DNA of 13,066 nt from Acidobacteriota bacterium (GCA_021804195.1 JAJZKJ010000015.1:1-13066); one strand, 5' to 3'; numbered from the stretch's first letter, positions 1-7,801 are shown. Program-made: numbers and translations. Notes: generated from the letters alone by a model not told the origin.

Positions 1-318
1 TTTGTCCGATTGATTCCACGCCGCCAGTTCCACGTCCAGAAAATCCGCGCTGGTCAGGCGCCGGCAGGCCAATGCCAGCAATTGCAGACGGTCCTGCTCA
101 CCGCCGCGATAATCACCGCCTTCCCATACCGGTCGAATCGTCACAATCAACCGCGTCCGGTGTATTTCGGGCCGCCCCAGCAAGGTTTCCATCGTTTCCG
201 GGGTCGCCCGGTCGCAGCGCAGTTCCAGGGCGTCGGCCCCCTCCCGCCGGGCGGTTAGCATTTGCGCCAGCGTCGCGTCGACATCCGAGACAAAAATGGG
301 AGCAACGATCCAAGTCAT
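1..318 (-). CDS. aroD: Type I 3-dehydroquinate dehydratase, N-terminal part (runs off the window)
   Basis: The product should convert 3-dehydroquinate to 3-dehydroshikimate through a Schiff base, in the cytoplasmic shikimate pathway to aromatic amino acids. The 106 visible codons match the first half of the type I TIM barrel. EGADALELRCD (residues 26-36) supplies the substrate-binding Glu32 and Arg34. VTIRPVWEGGDYRGGE (59-74) supplies Arg62 and Glu74. ADFLDVEL (91-98) is the next strand. The catalytic His and Lys lie beyond the window edge, so activity cannot be judged. The ATG at 318-316 overlaps the nfo stop codon (ATGA), which suggests translational coupling as the last visible gene of the minus-strand operon. 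In planctomycetes and plants this domain is sometimes fused to shikimate dehydrogenase (AroE); whether that is so here cannot be seen. Family assignment is firm. Confidence 0.88.
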   Translation of the reverse strand, partial: MTWIVAPIFVSDVDATLAQMLTARREGADALELRCDRATPETMETLLGRPEIHRTRLIVTIRPVWEGGDYRGGEQDRLQLLALACRRLTSADFLDVELAAWNQSDK

Positions 319-1304
319 GGCCGTCCTTTTATCCGACGTTGCGCTGCTTTGGCGGCGCGACCGCCCACCGCACGGGGTCGCCGCCCCGCGGCCCGGTGCG
401 GCGGAACGCCTGCCTCCGAGCGCCGGCCTGATCCAGCAAATGGAGCGGCCTTACCCGCCGCCAGGGCGCGAAGGATGGAAAGATTAATTTGATCCCAGGG
501 TCGGCCATCGGGCGCCGTTTCCTTGGGTGTTTCAAGAATTTTGGGAATCGGCAAAAACCGGGCGTCGCGGCACAGATACGCAAACGCCGGCAGGCCGACA
601 TGGCCCAGTCCGATATGGGCGTGCCGGTCCACCCGGCTGCCAAGCGGCTTAAGACTGTCGTTGACGTGGATTACCCGCAATCGATTCAGCCCGATGATGC
701 GGTCAAACTCACTGATCGTCCGGCGGATTCCCTGTTCCGTGGTGATATCGTAACCCGCGGCGAGCACGTGGCAGGTATCCAGGCACACACCCAGGCGTTC
801 CGGGTCGCGCACGCCGGCGATGATGTCGGCCAAATGCTCAAACCGCCAGCCCAGCGCAGCGCCCTGGCCGGCCGTGGTCTCCAGACAAACGATCACCCGT
901 TTGTCGGCGGCGGCGGCCAGCGCCTCATTGAGCGAGTCGATCAGACGACGGATTCCCCGCGCTTCTCCGGCGCCGCCATGCGAGCCGCCGTGCGTGACGA
1001 GAAACGAAATGCCAAGCTGCGAGCATCGTTGCAGTTCTCCGGTAAAGGCGGCGATGCTCTTTTGCCGCAGTTGTTCATCGCCCGCCGCCAGATTGACCAG
1101 GTAGGAGTCGTGCGCGACGATTCGCGTGATTCCAAGCCGGTCCGCTTCCGCACGGAACCGGCAAACCTCCGGATTTTTGAGCGGGGGAGCATCCCACCGC
1201 CGCTGGTTGCGGGTGAATATCTGAACCGTTTGCAGGTTCAGTTCGGCCGCGGCCAGCAGCGCCTGATGCAGGCCGCCGGCGATGGAAAGATGGGATCCAA
1301 ACAT
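315..1304 (-). CDS. nfo: Endonuclease IV (AP endonuclease)
   Basis: This is a base-excision-repair enzyme that cuts DNA 5' of abasic sites using a cluster of three Zn ions. The 329-residue product begins MFGSHLSIAGG, the standard family start. Family signatures are all present: AHDSYLVNLA (64-73), LETTAGQG (141-148), GVCLDTCHVLAAGYDI (172-187) and HVNDSLKPLGSRVDRHAHIG (213-232). By position the expected metal ligands are His65, His105, Glu142, Asp176, His179, His213, Asp226, His228 and Glu258, so the enzyme should be active. The catalytic barrel ends near residue 282. About 47 Arg/Ala/Gly-rich residues follow, which most family members (about 280 residues) lack. Four bases separate the start from the upstream nfeD-like stop; a Shine-Dalgarno AAGGAGG lies about 15 bases before the ATG, inside the upstream gene. 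The end overlaps aroD by 4 bp. Confidence 0.95.
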   Translation of the reverse strand: MFGSHLSIAGGLHQALLAAAELNLQTVQIFTRNQRRWDAPPLKNPEVCRFRAEADRLGITRIVAHDSYLVNLAAGDEQLRQKSIAAFTGELQRCSQLGISFLVTHGGSHGGAGEARGIRRLIDSLNEALAAAADKRVIVCLETTAGQGAALGWRFEHLADIIAGVRDPERLGVCLDTCHVLAAGYDITTEQGIRRTISEFDRIIGLNRLRVIHVNDSLKPLGSRVDRHAHIGLGHVGLPAFAYLCRDARFLPIPKILETPKETAPDGRPWDQINLSILRALAAGKAAPFAGSGRRSEAGVPPHRAAGRRPRAVGGRAAKAAQRRIKGRP

Positions 1305-1308
1305 ACAC

Positions 1309-1815
1309 TTACCCGCCCGCCTCCTTCGCCGCGCGGACCACCACCTGCGCCCCGGAAACGCCGATCACCACAACCCTGGTTCCACTCGTGATAATCATTC
1401 CTTCGCTAACCGAGGCGAGGCGGCGCTCCTCAAACGCGCATACGCCCGCCGGCCGCAGCGTTGTGACCGCGACGCCCGCCCGACCGACCATGTCCGCAAG
1501 TTCCTTCCGGTGATCGGAAAATCCCTTGATTGAATCCGGATTCGGCTGGCTCATCAATATCCGCCGTCCCACCGGACTTTTCGGGTAGTAGCGCACACCC
1601 GTGAAAAGCAACAGAGGACCGAACACCATGACCGCCAGAATGCTTACGGTTCCGAAAACCGGTCCGATATAAAAGCAGGTGATAATCCCTCCAAGCGTCA
1701 AAAAGCCACAGAGAATCGCCAGCAACCCGTGCGCGGGCACAAACAATTCCGCAACCAGAAAAACCACGGCAGCGGCGAACAGCAGTATGGCGGCGATAAG
1801 CAGATCTATCGGCAT
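1309..1815 (-). CDS. Short NfeD-family membrane protein
   Basis: This 168-residue protein has hydrophobic segments at about 5-25, 30-50 and 54-74, including the VAELFVPAHG motif typical of NfeD proteins. A soluble C-terminal domain (about 105-165) ends in a strand-rich stretch (ITSGTRVVVIGVSGAQVVV) that fits the NfeD OB fold. NfeD proteins accompany flotillin-like proteins or SPFH/stomatin proteases in membrane quality control; the exact role here is unknown. It follows the long NfeD gene by 59 bases, which suggests that the two work together. I chose the ATG at 1815 because the hydrophobic segment then starts at residue 4 as in relatives, and AAAAAGGG lies just upstream. An ATG at 1866 with AAAAAGGA 11 bases upstream, or one at 1833, would add 17 or 6 residues. 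The 1866 extension contains rare AGG codons and looks non-coding. Confidence 0.82.
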   Translation of the reverse strand: MPIDLLIAAILLFAAAVVFLVAELFVPAHGLLAILCGFLTLGGIITCFYIGPVFGTVSILAVMVFGPLLLFTGVRYYPKSPVGRRILMSQPNPDSIKGFSDHRKELADMVGRAGVAVTTLRPAGVCAFEERRLASVSEGMIITSGTRVVVIGVSGAQVVVRAAKEAGG

Positions 1816-1874
1816 AGCAACCCTTTTTCCCATTCGACCGGCCGGATGCCCGCCGCAGCGCCTCATTAAAGCAA

Positions 1875-3482
1875 CTATCCTTTTTCCGGCACGGGACAAA
1901 CCATCACCTGATTCTCCGTTATTCGGGTGATTTCGACCACTCGCGCCCGGGCGATGAATTCCCCGTCCGCCACCACATCCACCAGTTGCTCGCCGAAATA
2001 GGCCTTGCCGGCGGGGCGCAGATCGGAAGCCGCCCGGCCAATCGCGCCGACGAAAATAATCTGCCGGGCCGCGTCCGGTTCGCGAAAAAGACGGCTCGAG
2101 TCGGGGGCCGTCGCCGGTTGCAGCGCCAGCCGGCGAAGTCCCGGCGTGATGTCCAGATACCGCACCAGCAGCAGAATAATCACCATCGCGCAAGCCAGCC
2201 CGAGAACGATCACCGAAATGCCCGTCTGCAAGGCATGGCCGGCGCCGGACTCTCCCACCGGTACGAACGATCCGATCAACCCGACCAGCACCAGGAGAAA
2301 ACCGGGAATCGCCAGCAGTCCCAGTCCGCCGAAATGGACAATATCAATGATGATAAGCAACACCCCCAGAACCACCAAGGCGATTTCCCACCAGTTGGCC
2401 AGGCCGGTAATCATCGGTCCGCCGAACATCAACGCCAGCGCGGCCAGAGCAATCAATGCCGGAGCGATCAGCCCCGGATGGCTCAACTCGATGTAGCCGC
2501 ACACGACCATGATAACAAACAGAATAAAACGAACCCCCGGCGCCGTGAGCCAGCGGGCCAACCGTTCCATAAAATCCAGTCGCAGAATGTAAATATGCCG
2601 ACCGGTAATATTCAAAATTGCCGGAAGGGCGGCGTTGTTGCCGGCCTCGGCCTGGCAAATCCCCATCGGTTTGGCCCGGCGCGGACCAAGAGTTAAAAGT
2701 GTTCCACGGCGTTTGACCCGGCGAACGAAAAACCACGGATGCACCGGAGCCTGGCCCGGGCGGGCCTGTTGCATGCGCACCAGCGCCCGGCGGACGGCCG
2801 GCGTTACAAAACGAATTTGGCCATTGAGTTTATTCCGTACCTGGTCGATCTGAATCGATCGGTCCACCATGGCCAGCAGAATCGCCGGGGAATAGCCGTT
2901 GGCTCTGGCCGACGCCTGCAGATCGCGCAGCACCGGCGAAGAAGAGACAAGCAGTGGATTCGCCGCCGCCTGTTGCGCCGTCTTTCCCTGGAGTTCAAAC
3001 GCCTGGCCATCGCCCAGATGTGCCCGCGGCGCCATCACGATTTGCCGGCACGAGACCGCAACCAGCGCGGCCGGGCCAATGGCCGATTCGGAAATGTACG
3101 CCACCGTGGGCAGTCCGATATGACGCGTGAAATGGGCGAGGCGCAGCGCCGGAGAGAGCATCCCGCCGATGCTGTTGATGCGATACACAATAAGCGAGCA
3201 GCCGAGCTTGCGCGCCGCAGTTACCCGCCGCCGCACGCTGGTCCACGTGACCTGGTCCACCGGTCCGCGGATGGTAATAATGGCCGCCCGATGGTGTGGG
3301 CGCTTCTGAATCGGCTGCATACCCGCTTGGCCGACCAACAATCCCTGTCCCCGAATTGCACCGCCGAGCGCACAAAAGAAAATCAATGGCAATAGGAAAA
3401 CCGCCGCCGGCAGCCGCTTGGCGCAATAGGAACATCGCCGGTGTTTCCAGGATTGATCGGTCGGCCCACGAGAAGCGATCAT
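1875..3482 (-). CDS. Long NfeD / ClpP-class membrane protein, probably protease-inactive
   Basis: The 535-residue product has a basic N-terminus and a hydrophobic signal or anchor (about 24-44). A ClpP/crotonase-like domain follows (about 65-235), then several membrane segments (about 314-333, 337-356, 364-384, 386-407 and 421-441). It ends in a C-terminal NfeD OB-fold domain (about 474-531). This is the architecture of long NfeD proteins such as PH1510, a membrane-bound serine protease with a Ser-Lys dyad that cuts stomatin. Here the fold is recognisable (IVYRINSIGG at 98-107; ALVAVSCRQIVMAP at 139-152), but the nucleophile position, usually a Ser in a SAG motif, aligns with Gly136 in SESAIGPA. 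The usual PGG reads IGG, and I find no clear dyad Lys. It may therefore act as a non-catalytic scaffold. The ATG at 3482 has AGGAGA 8 bases upstream. The gene heads the operon with short NfeD, nfo and aroD. Confidence 0.85.
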   Translation of the reverse strand: MIASRGPTDQSWKHRRCSYCAKRLPAAVFLLPLIFFCALGGAIRGQGLLVGQAGMQPIQKRPHHRAAIITIRGPVDQVTWTSVRRRVTAARKLGCSLIVYRINSIGGMLSPALRLAHFTRHIGLPTVAYISESAIGPAALVAVSCRQIVMAPRAHLGDGQAFELQGKTAQQAAANPLLVSSSPVLRDLQASARANGYSPAILLAMVDRSIQIDQVRNKLNGQIRFVTPAVRRALVRMQQARPGQAPVHPWFFVRRVKRRGTLLTLGPRRAKPMGICQAEAGNNAALPAILNITGRHIYILRLDFMERLARWLTAPGVRFILFVIMVVCGYIELSHPGLIAPALIALAALALMFGGPMITGLANWWEIALVVLGVLLIIIDIVHFGGLGLLAIPGFLLVLVGLIGSFVPVGESGAGHALQTGISVIVLGLACAMVIILLLVRYLDITPGLRRLALQPATAPDSSRLFREPDAARQIIFVGAIGRAASDLRPAGKAYFGEQLVDVVADGEFIARARVVEITRITENQVMVCPVPEKG

Positions 3483-3507
3483 GGAAATATTCTCCTGTTA
3501 ATTGATT

Positions 3508-3513
3508 ATCATA
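3508..3513 (-). promoter_or_regulatory. Possible -10 box for the NfeD-nfo-aroD operon
   Basis: On the minus strand this reads TATGAT (5 of 6 consensus bases), about 25 bases before the NfeD start codon at 3482. No good -35 box is visible at normal spacing, so the assignment is weak. It lies in the 97-base divergent region shared with the GH20 gene. Confidence 0.3.
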
Positions 3514-3521
3514 ACAGCCGT

Positions 3522-3550
3522 TTGGCGCAGCGCCTGCTGATCATTATCCT
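3522..3550 (+). promoter_or_regulatory. Possible promoter for the GH20-pfkB-thpR genes
   Basis: TTGGCG (3522-3527, 4/6) and TATCCT (3545-3550, 4/6) are separated by 17 bases, and the GH20 start codon follows 29 bases after the -10 box. The -35 box overlaps the odd palindrome GGCGCAGCGCC (3524-3534), where a regulator might bind. Both boxes are only fair matches. Confidence 0.35.
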
Positions 3551-3579
3551 TGCCCCAACCTGTTCAGGAGAAATACCTT

Positions 3580-5454
3580 ATGCCTCCCCTTCCCCTGATA
3601 CCCCCGCCCCGCCGGATCCGCCGGGACGCCGGCCAATGGGTGTTGCCCGCGGTGGGAAGCATCTTCATCGGTTGTGACGACGAACCTGTGACTTTAGCCG
3701 CTCGTTCGCTCCAGCAGTTGTTGGAAAAGGGGACGGGAAAATGGCGACTGAGCCATACTCCACCGACCCGGCGGGAAATCACCCTGCGGTTAGACCCCGA
3801 TGGCGAGCACGAACAAGGTTATAGGATCGACATCCGCCCGGAGGGAGTGATCGCACGCGCCAAAACGGCACAAGGCCTTTTCTACGCCGTTGCGACGCTG
3901 CGGCAGATCGCCCGCCACTGCCGGCGCACCTGGCCGTGCCTGCGCATCATCGATCAACCCGATTTTTCCCGCCGCGGCTTCTATCACGACGTTTCCCGCG
4001 GCAAAGTGCCGAAGGTGCAAACCATTCTGTGGCTGGTGGATAAACTGGCCGAGCTGAAAATCAACGAGTTTCAGCTTTATATTGAAAACGTGTTTGAATT
4101 CCGCCGCCATCCCGACTTTTATTTCGACACCACTCCACTTACCGCCGCTGAAATTCGCCGGATCGACGCCGCCTGCCGGCAAAGATATATCGATTTCGTC
4201 CCCTCGCTGAGTTCGTTGGGACATTTCGAGAAGATTCTTCGGTTGCCGCGCTATCGGCATTTGGCGGAAGCCGAACCGGCGGATCTGAAGAAACAGGGGA
4301 TCAAGATTGGAAACGAACTTCCCTGGTCGCTTTGTGTAACCGATCCGAAAGCCAAAAAACTTCTTGCCGACATGTACGATGAATTCCTCCCGAATTTTTC
4401 CAGCCCGATTTTCAATATCTGCTGCGATGAATCGTATGACCTGGGGCTGGGTCGCAGCCGGACCGCGGCGCGGGAAAAAGGCGCCGGGCGATTGTATGTC
4501 GATTGGGTGAAATATTGCGCCGCCGCAGCGGCCAAACACACCAAGCGCGTGCAGCTTTGGGGCGATATCATTCTGCATCATCCCGAACTCATCGACGAAT
4601 TGCCGCCGGAAGCCACGGTGCTCGAATGGGGTTATGAAGCCGAACACCCCTTCTTGCGGCATGGGGAACTCTTCGGGGCCGCCGGCCGCCCCTTTTACGT
4701 CTGTCCCGGTACGTCATGCTGGAGTTCGCTCGGAGGGCGAACGGCCAACGCCCTGGCCAATATGCGGGTTGCGGCGCGGGCGGGCCTGCAACACGGCGCC
4801 ACCGGATATCTCAACACCGACTGGGGCGATAACGGCCACCAGCAGATGCTGGCGGTGAGCCTTTTACCCATGGCTTTCGGCGCGTCGATCTCCTGGAATC
4901 ATCGCCAGCCGCACGATTGGCCATTTCTCAACGCGGCAAGTGAATATATGTTCGATGATCCCGGCGGAAAAATAGCCCGGCTGGCCGCGGATATCGGTCT
5001 TGTCTACCAGCGCATCAATCGGGATCGGTTGTCCAACAGTTCGCTTGATTTTCATCTTTTCCGCGAGCCGTGGGATCAGACAACCTATCTGACCCGGGCT
5101 CGTCTTAACCAGTTCCCCGGAGAAATCGCCCGGCTGAACCGCTATCTTGCCGTGCTGGAACGGGCGCCTTTCCACAGCCGGTCACAGGCGTTGATAGTGG
5201 ACGAACTTTCATTCACGGTGCGGCTGATCCGGCATACGCTGCGGCGGACAATCCTCCGGGCGCAAGGCGCTCGACTCTCGGACCAGTTTCAATCGGAAGT
5301 TGTTGCGCTCGGGAATGATATCCGCAAACTGAAACGCGAATTCCGGGCGCTATGGCGCATGCGCAACAAGGAATCCCGCCTGGCGGATGTTGTGGCGCAT
5401 TTTGATCGGCGGGCGGCGGAATACCGCCTGCTCGTTTATACTCCCGCGTCGTAG
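3580..5454 (+). CDS. Cytoplasmic GH20-type beta-N-acetylhexosaminidase-like protein
   Basis: The 624-residue product has an N-terminal GH20b-like domain (about 15-120), then a family 20 glycoside hydrolase barrel (about 130-445) and a mainly helical C-terminal region. The barrel starts at FYHDVSRGKVP (134-144) and KINEFQLYIENVFEF (160-174). Asp283-Glu284 in CCDESYDLG is the expected assisting Asp and acid/base Glu. Later barrel elements include LWGDII (326-331), EWGYEAEHPF (349-358) and GYLNTDWGDNGH (409-420). The family removes terminal N-acetylhexosamines; the true substrate is unknown. There is no signal peptide or membrane segment, so it should act in the cytoplasm. The ATG at 3580 has AGGAG 9 bases upstream; a TTG at 3550 has no such support. 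A PfkB-type kinase gene follows 53 bases later, suggesting that sugar release is linked to phosphorylation. Confidence 0.85.
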   Translation: MPPLPLIPPPRRIRRDAGQWVLPAVGSIFIGCDDEPVTLAARSLQQLLEKGTGKWRLSHTPPTRREITLRLDPDGEHEQGYRIDIRPEGVIARAKTAQGLFYAVATLRQIARHCRRTWPCLRIIDQPDFSRRGFYHDVSRGKVPKVQTILWLVDKLAELKINEFQLYIENVFEFRRHPDFYFDTTPLTAAEIRRIDAACRQRYIDFVPSLSSLGHFEKILRLPRYRHLAEAEPADLKKQGIKIGNELPWSLCVTDPKAKKLLADMYDEFLPNFSSPIFNICCDESYDLGLGRSRTAAREKGAGRLYVDWVKYCAAAAAKHTKRVQLWGDIILHHPELIDELPPEATVLEWGYEAEHPFLRHGELFGAAGRPFYVCPGTSCWSSLGGRTANALANMRVAARAGLQHGATGYLNTDWGDNGHQQMLAVSLLPMAFGASISWNHRQPHDWPFLNAASEYMFDDPGGKIARLAADIGLVYQRINRDRLSNSSLDFHLFREPWDQTTYLTRARLNQFPGEIARLNRYLAVLERAPFHSRSQALIVDELSFTVRLIRHTLRRTILRAQGARLSDQFQSEVVALGNDIRKLKREFRALWRMRNKESRLADVVAHFDRRAAEYRLLVYTPAS

Positions 5455-5507
5455 AGATTGAGACCAGCCGGCCCGACCGGCGGATTGTTTTTGGAGTATA
5501 TCAACAG

Positions 5508-6431
5508 ATGTCTTTACTGGTTACCGGTTCGATCGGCATCGACAATGTCAGCACGCCGCACGGCGCCGTCCGCGACGTTCTCGGCGGTTCGGCGGTTTAT
5601 TTCAGTTGGGCGGCGGCGGCGTTCTGCAAAGTGCGGTTGGTGGCGGTGGTTGGTGAAGATTTTCCTCCACGGTTCCGCCACGCTTTGATCCACCCCAACA
5701 TCGACACGCGGGGCCTGGAGCGCCGCGCCGGCAGCAAGACTTTCCGCTGGAGCGGCCGCTACGACGCCACCATGAACGAGGCCACCACCACCGCCGTGGA
5801 CCTGAATGTACTGGCGGAAAAAACGCCGAAAGTGCCGGACGCATTCACCGACAGCAAGGTGGTTTTTTTGGCCGCGACACATCCACTGTTACAGATGGAT
5901 CTGCTTTCCCAGGTGAAAAGGCCGAAACTGGTGGTGGCCGACACGCGCGACCTCTGGATTCGCAATTACACCAAGGAACTGCTCCGGAGTCTTAAAAACG
6001 TCGATGGCCTGGTCCTGAATGATCTGGAAGCGCGCCTGCTGACCGGCAAGACGAATCTGGTCGCGGCGCTGGAACAGATTCGCCGGTTGCTCAAACCTTC
6101 CGGACCGCGCCTGGTGGTATTGAAAAAGGGCGAGCACGGCTGCCTGGCGGCCTTCGGCCAATCATTTTTCCCCATGCCCGCCTTCCCCACCACCGAAGTG
6201 ATTGATCCCACCGGCGCCGGCGACAGTTTCGCCGGCGGCCTGTTGGGCTATCTGGCCGGCCGGCCCCGCTGGAATCCAGCGGCGTTCAAACAGGCGGTGG
6301 TGGCGGGAACCATCATGGCCAGCTTTACCATTGAGGCTTTTTCCCTGGCCGGTTTGCGCCGGGCCGATTTCCGCGGCATTGGCCGGCGGGTCATGACGTT
6401 TCGAAAGATGCTCACGGGGGGCCTGGTGTAA
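5508..6431 (+). CDS. PfkB-family carbohydrate kinase
   Basis: The 307-residue product is a ribokinase-fold kinase, which would phosphorylate a sugar or nucleoside hydroxyl with ATP in the cytoplasm. The N-terminal signature is GSIGIDNV (7-14) and VLGGSAVYFSWAAA (24-37), with the substrate-binding Gly-Gly at 26-27. NDLE (171-174) corresponds to the Mg-linked NxxE motif. DPTGAGDSFAGG (233-244) is the second PfkB signature, with Asp239 as catalytic base in the GAGD anion hole. All key residues are present. The substrate cannot be told from sequence; the preceding GH20 gene makes a sugar or amino sugar plausible, and adenosine-kinase-like relatives are an alternative. The ATG has TTGGAG about 11 bases upstream. 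It is the middle gene of a plus-strand trio, 53 bases after GH20 and 81 bases before thpR. Confidence 0.88.
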   Translation: MSLLVTGSIGIDNVSTPHGAVRDVLGGSAVYFSWAAAAFCKVRLVAVVGEDFPPRFRHALIHPNIDTRGLERRAGSKTFRWSGRYDATMNEATTTAVDLNVLAEKTPKVPDAFTDSKVVFLAATHPLLQMDLLSQVKRPKLVVADTRDLWIRNYTKELLRSLKNVDGLVLNDLEARLLTGKTNLVAALEQIRRLLKPSGPRLVVLKKGEHGCLAAFGQSFFPMPAFPTTEVIDPTGAGDSFAGGLLGYLAGRPRWNPAAFKQAVVAGTIMASFTIEAFSLAGLRRADFRGIGRRVMTFRKMLTGGLV

Positions 6432-6512
6432 AACCGGAGGCGGCGGCCCGGACCGCGATACCTCGCAACTCCCGCAAGTTCCGACGCGCCGGGATTTTCC
6501 GAGGACCTTGTC

Positions 6513-7115
6513 ATGCGGCTCTTTGTCGCTCTTGATGTGCGCGGCGATATCGGCGAGCAATTATTTGCCTGGCAGCGGCGGCTCCAGCAGACGCCCGCCC
6601 AGGTTCGCTGGGTCCGCCCCGATCAGTATCACATCACCGTGAAATTCATCGGATTCGCGGAAACGGCGCAACTCGATCCGATATGCCGCCGCCTGGATCA
6701 AGCCGCCGCGCAAGTACCCGCATTTCCCCTGGTGATTCAGGGGTTGTCCCGGCTGGAATCGCGCGGCAAGGTGCGGATCATCATGGCTGAAATTGGTTCA
6801 CCCGGCAGGCGCATCACGCGGCTGCACCGTTTGATCGATCAGGAGATGGGCGCGCTGGGATTCGACCTGGACACGCGACCGCTGCGGCCGCACTTAACGC
6901 TCGGCCGCGTGCGGAGCAATCATTCTCTTAACAAACTGCTGCGGCGATTGGAGCATTACAACGCGGACCGGATGGATCCGCTCGGTCCGTGGTGGATAAG
7001 CGAGGCGCTGCTGATGGAAAGCATCCCCTCGCCTGAAGGAACCAGCTATCGCCGCCTGCACCGCGCTCCCCTGCCGCCAGCGGCGCCAAGCGATCCGGCC
7101 AACCATCATGCATAG
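6513..7115 (+). CDS. thpR: RNA 2',3'-cyclic 3'-phosphodiesterase (2'-5' RNA ligase family)
   Basis: This is a 2H-phosphoesterase of 200 residues, the usual family size. It should open 2',3'-cyclic phosphates at RNA ends to 2'-phosphates; the family was first described as a tRNA 2'-5' ligase. The start MRLFVALDV is typical. The two catalytic HxTx motifs are YHITVKFIG (39-47; His40, Thr42) and RPHLTLGRV (125-133; His127, Thr129). The ATG at 6513 has GAGG 8 bases upstream. It follows the kinase gene by 81 bases in the same direction and converges on ilvH. The last 20 or so residues, rich in Pro and Ala, are likely an unstructured tail. The physiological substrate in bacteria is not well known, and the link to its sugar-related neighbours may be positional only. 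Confidence 0.92.
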   Translation: MRLFVALDVRGDIGEQLFAWQRRLQQTPAQVRWVRPDQYHITVKFIGFAETAQLDPICRRLDQAAAQVPAFPLVIQGLSRLESRGKVRIIMAEIGSPGRRITRLHRLIDQEMGALGFDLDTRPLRPHLTLGRVRSNHSLNKLLRRLEHYNADRMDPLGPWWISEALLMESIPSPEGTSYRRLHRAPLPPAAPSDPANHHA

Positions 7116-7177
7116 ACCGGTACGTACGGATCGCTATCAATGGCCGCACCCAACGCCGGGCGTCCAGGCGTCGGGCG

Positions 7178-7765
7178 TCAACCCGGCGGCGTGGCTTCCA
7201 GTTCCGCTTGCGTAGGCTGGCGCGGGGCCGCAGACACCGCCTTGCCGGTCGCAGGGCGCGGCTCCTCTCCACCCGCCGAGCGCACGGATTCGGCGCCCCG
7301 GGCCATGGCGATCACGCCCGTTCGGGCCAGTTCCCGAATACCGTAGGGCCGCACCAGTTCGACGAACGCGTCGAGTTTGCCTTCTTCGCCGGATACTTCC
7401 ACCAGGATCGTATTGTGGCTCACGTCGACGATTCGTCCGCGGAACAGGTCGGCCAGTTCGATGACTTCGCTGCGCGTGCGCGGGGTGGCGCTGAGTTTTA
7501 CCAGCATCAGGTCGCGGGACACGAACGGCAAATCCTTGAAGTCGCGCACCTTGACCACCGCAACAATCTTGGCGAGTTGCTTGCGAACCTGGTCCAGCGT
7601 GCGTTCGTCCGCGATGACCACAATGGTCATGCGCGAAAGGTTTGGATCTTCCGTGCGCCCCACCACCAGGGAATCAATATTGAAACCGCGGGCCGAAAAC
7701 ATTCCCGCCACGTGCGCCAGCACGCCGGGTTCATTCATCACCAAGGCGGTAATCACATGTTTCAT
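7178..7765 (-). CDS. ilvH: Acetolactate synthase small (regulatory) subunit
   Basis: This subunit activates the catalytic IlvB subunit and gives feedback inhibition, usually by valine, in isoleucine/valine/leucine synthesis. The N-terminal ACT domain reads NEPGVLAHVAGMFSARGFNI (11-30), with Gly14 and Asn29 at the positions of the valine site in E. coli IlvH. A second ACT-like domain (about 84-157) includes SRDLMLVKL and FRGRIVDVS. The 195-residue length exceeds the usual 160 or so because of about 32 extra Gly/Glu/Pro/Ala-rich C-terminal residues. The gene begins 36 bases after ilvB, with AGAGG 7 bases before the ATG, so the two are almost certainly co-transcribed. It converges with thpR across a 62-base gap. 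Confidence 0.95.
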   Translation of the reverse strand: MKHVITALVMNEPGVLAHVAGMFSARGFNIDSLVVGRTEDPNLSRMTIVVIADERTLDQVRKQLAKIVAVVKVRDFKDLPFVSRDLMLVKLSATPRTRSEVIELADLFRGRIVDVSHNTILVEVSGEEGKLDAFVELVRPYGIRELARTGVIAMARGAESVRSAGGEEPRPATGKAVSAAPRQPTQAELEATPPG

Positions 7766-7801
7766 GGGCGGAACCTCTTGTTGTTGCGATGGAAAAACTT
7801 A

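Noticed and set aside
489..1391. A 300-codon open frame opposite nfo
   Set aside because: nfo on the other strand has every family motif; this frame has no protein-like features.
1816..2193. Extending the short NfeD gene upstream to 2193
   Set aside because: This would overlap the long NfeD gene by over 300 bases in another frame, with Gly/Arg-rich non-protein-like sequence; the NfeD hydrophobic start is at 1815.
3550..3579. A TTG start for the GH20 gene at 3550
   Set aside because: The ATG at 3580 has AGGAG at an ideal 9 bases, and that Shine-Dalgarno would lie inside the longer frame.
3790..4662. A 290-codon minus-strand frame inside the GH20 gene
   Set aside because: Antisense to a well-supported gene, with no domain and no ribosome binding site noticed.
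7116..7177. A shared terminator between convergent thpR and ilvH
   Set aside because: The 62-base gap has GCGTC-type short repeats and an 8-bp GTACGTAC palindrome but no stem followed by a T-run on either strand.
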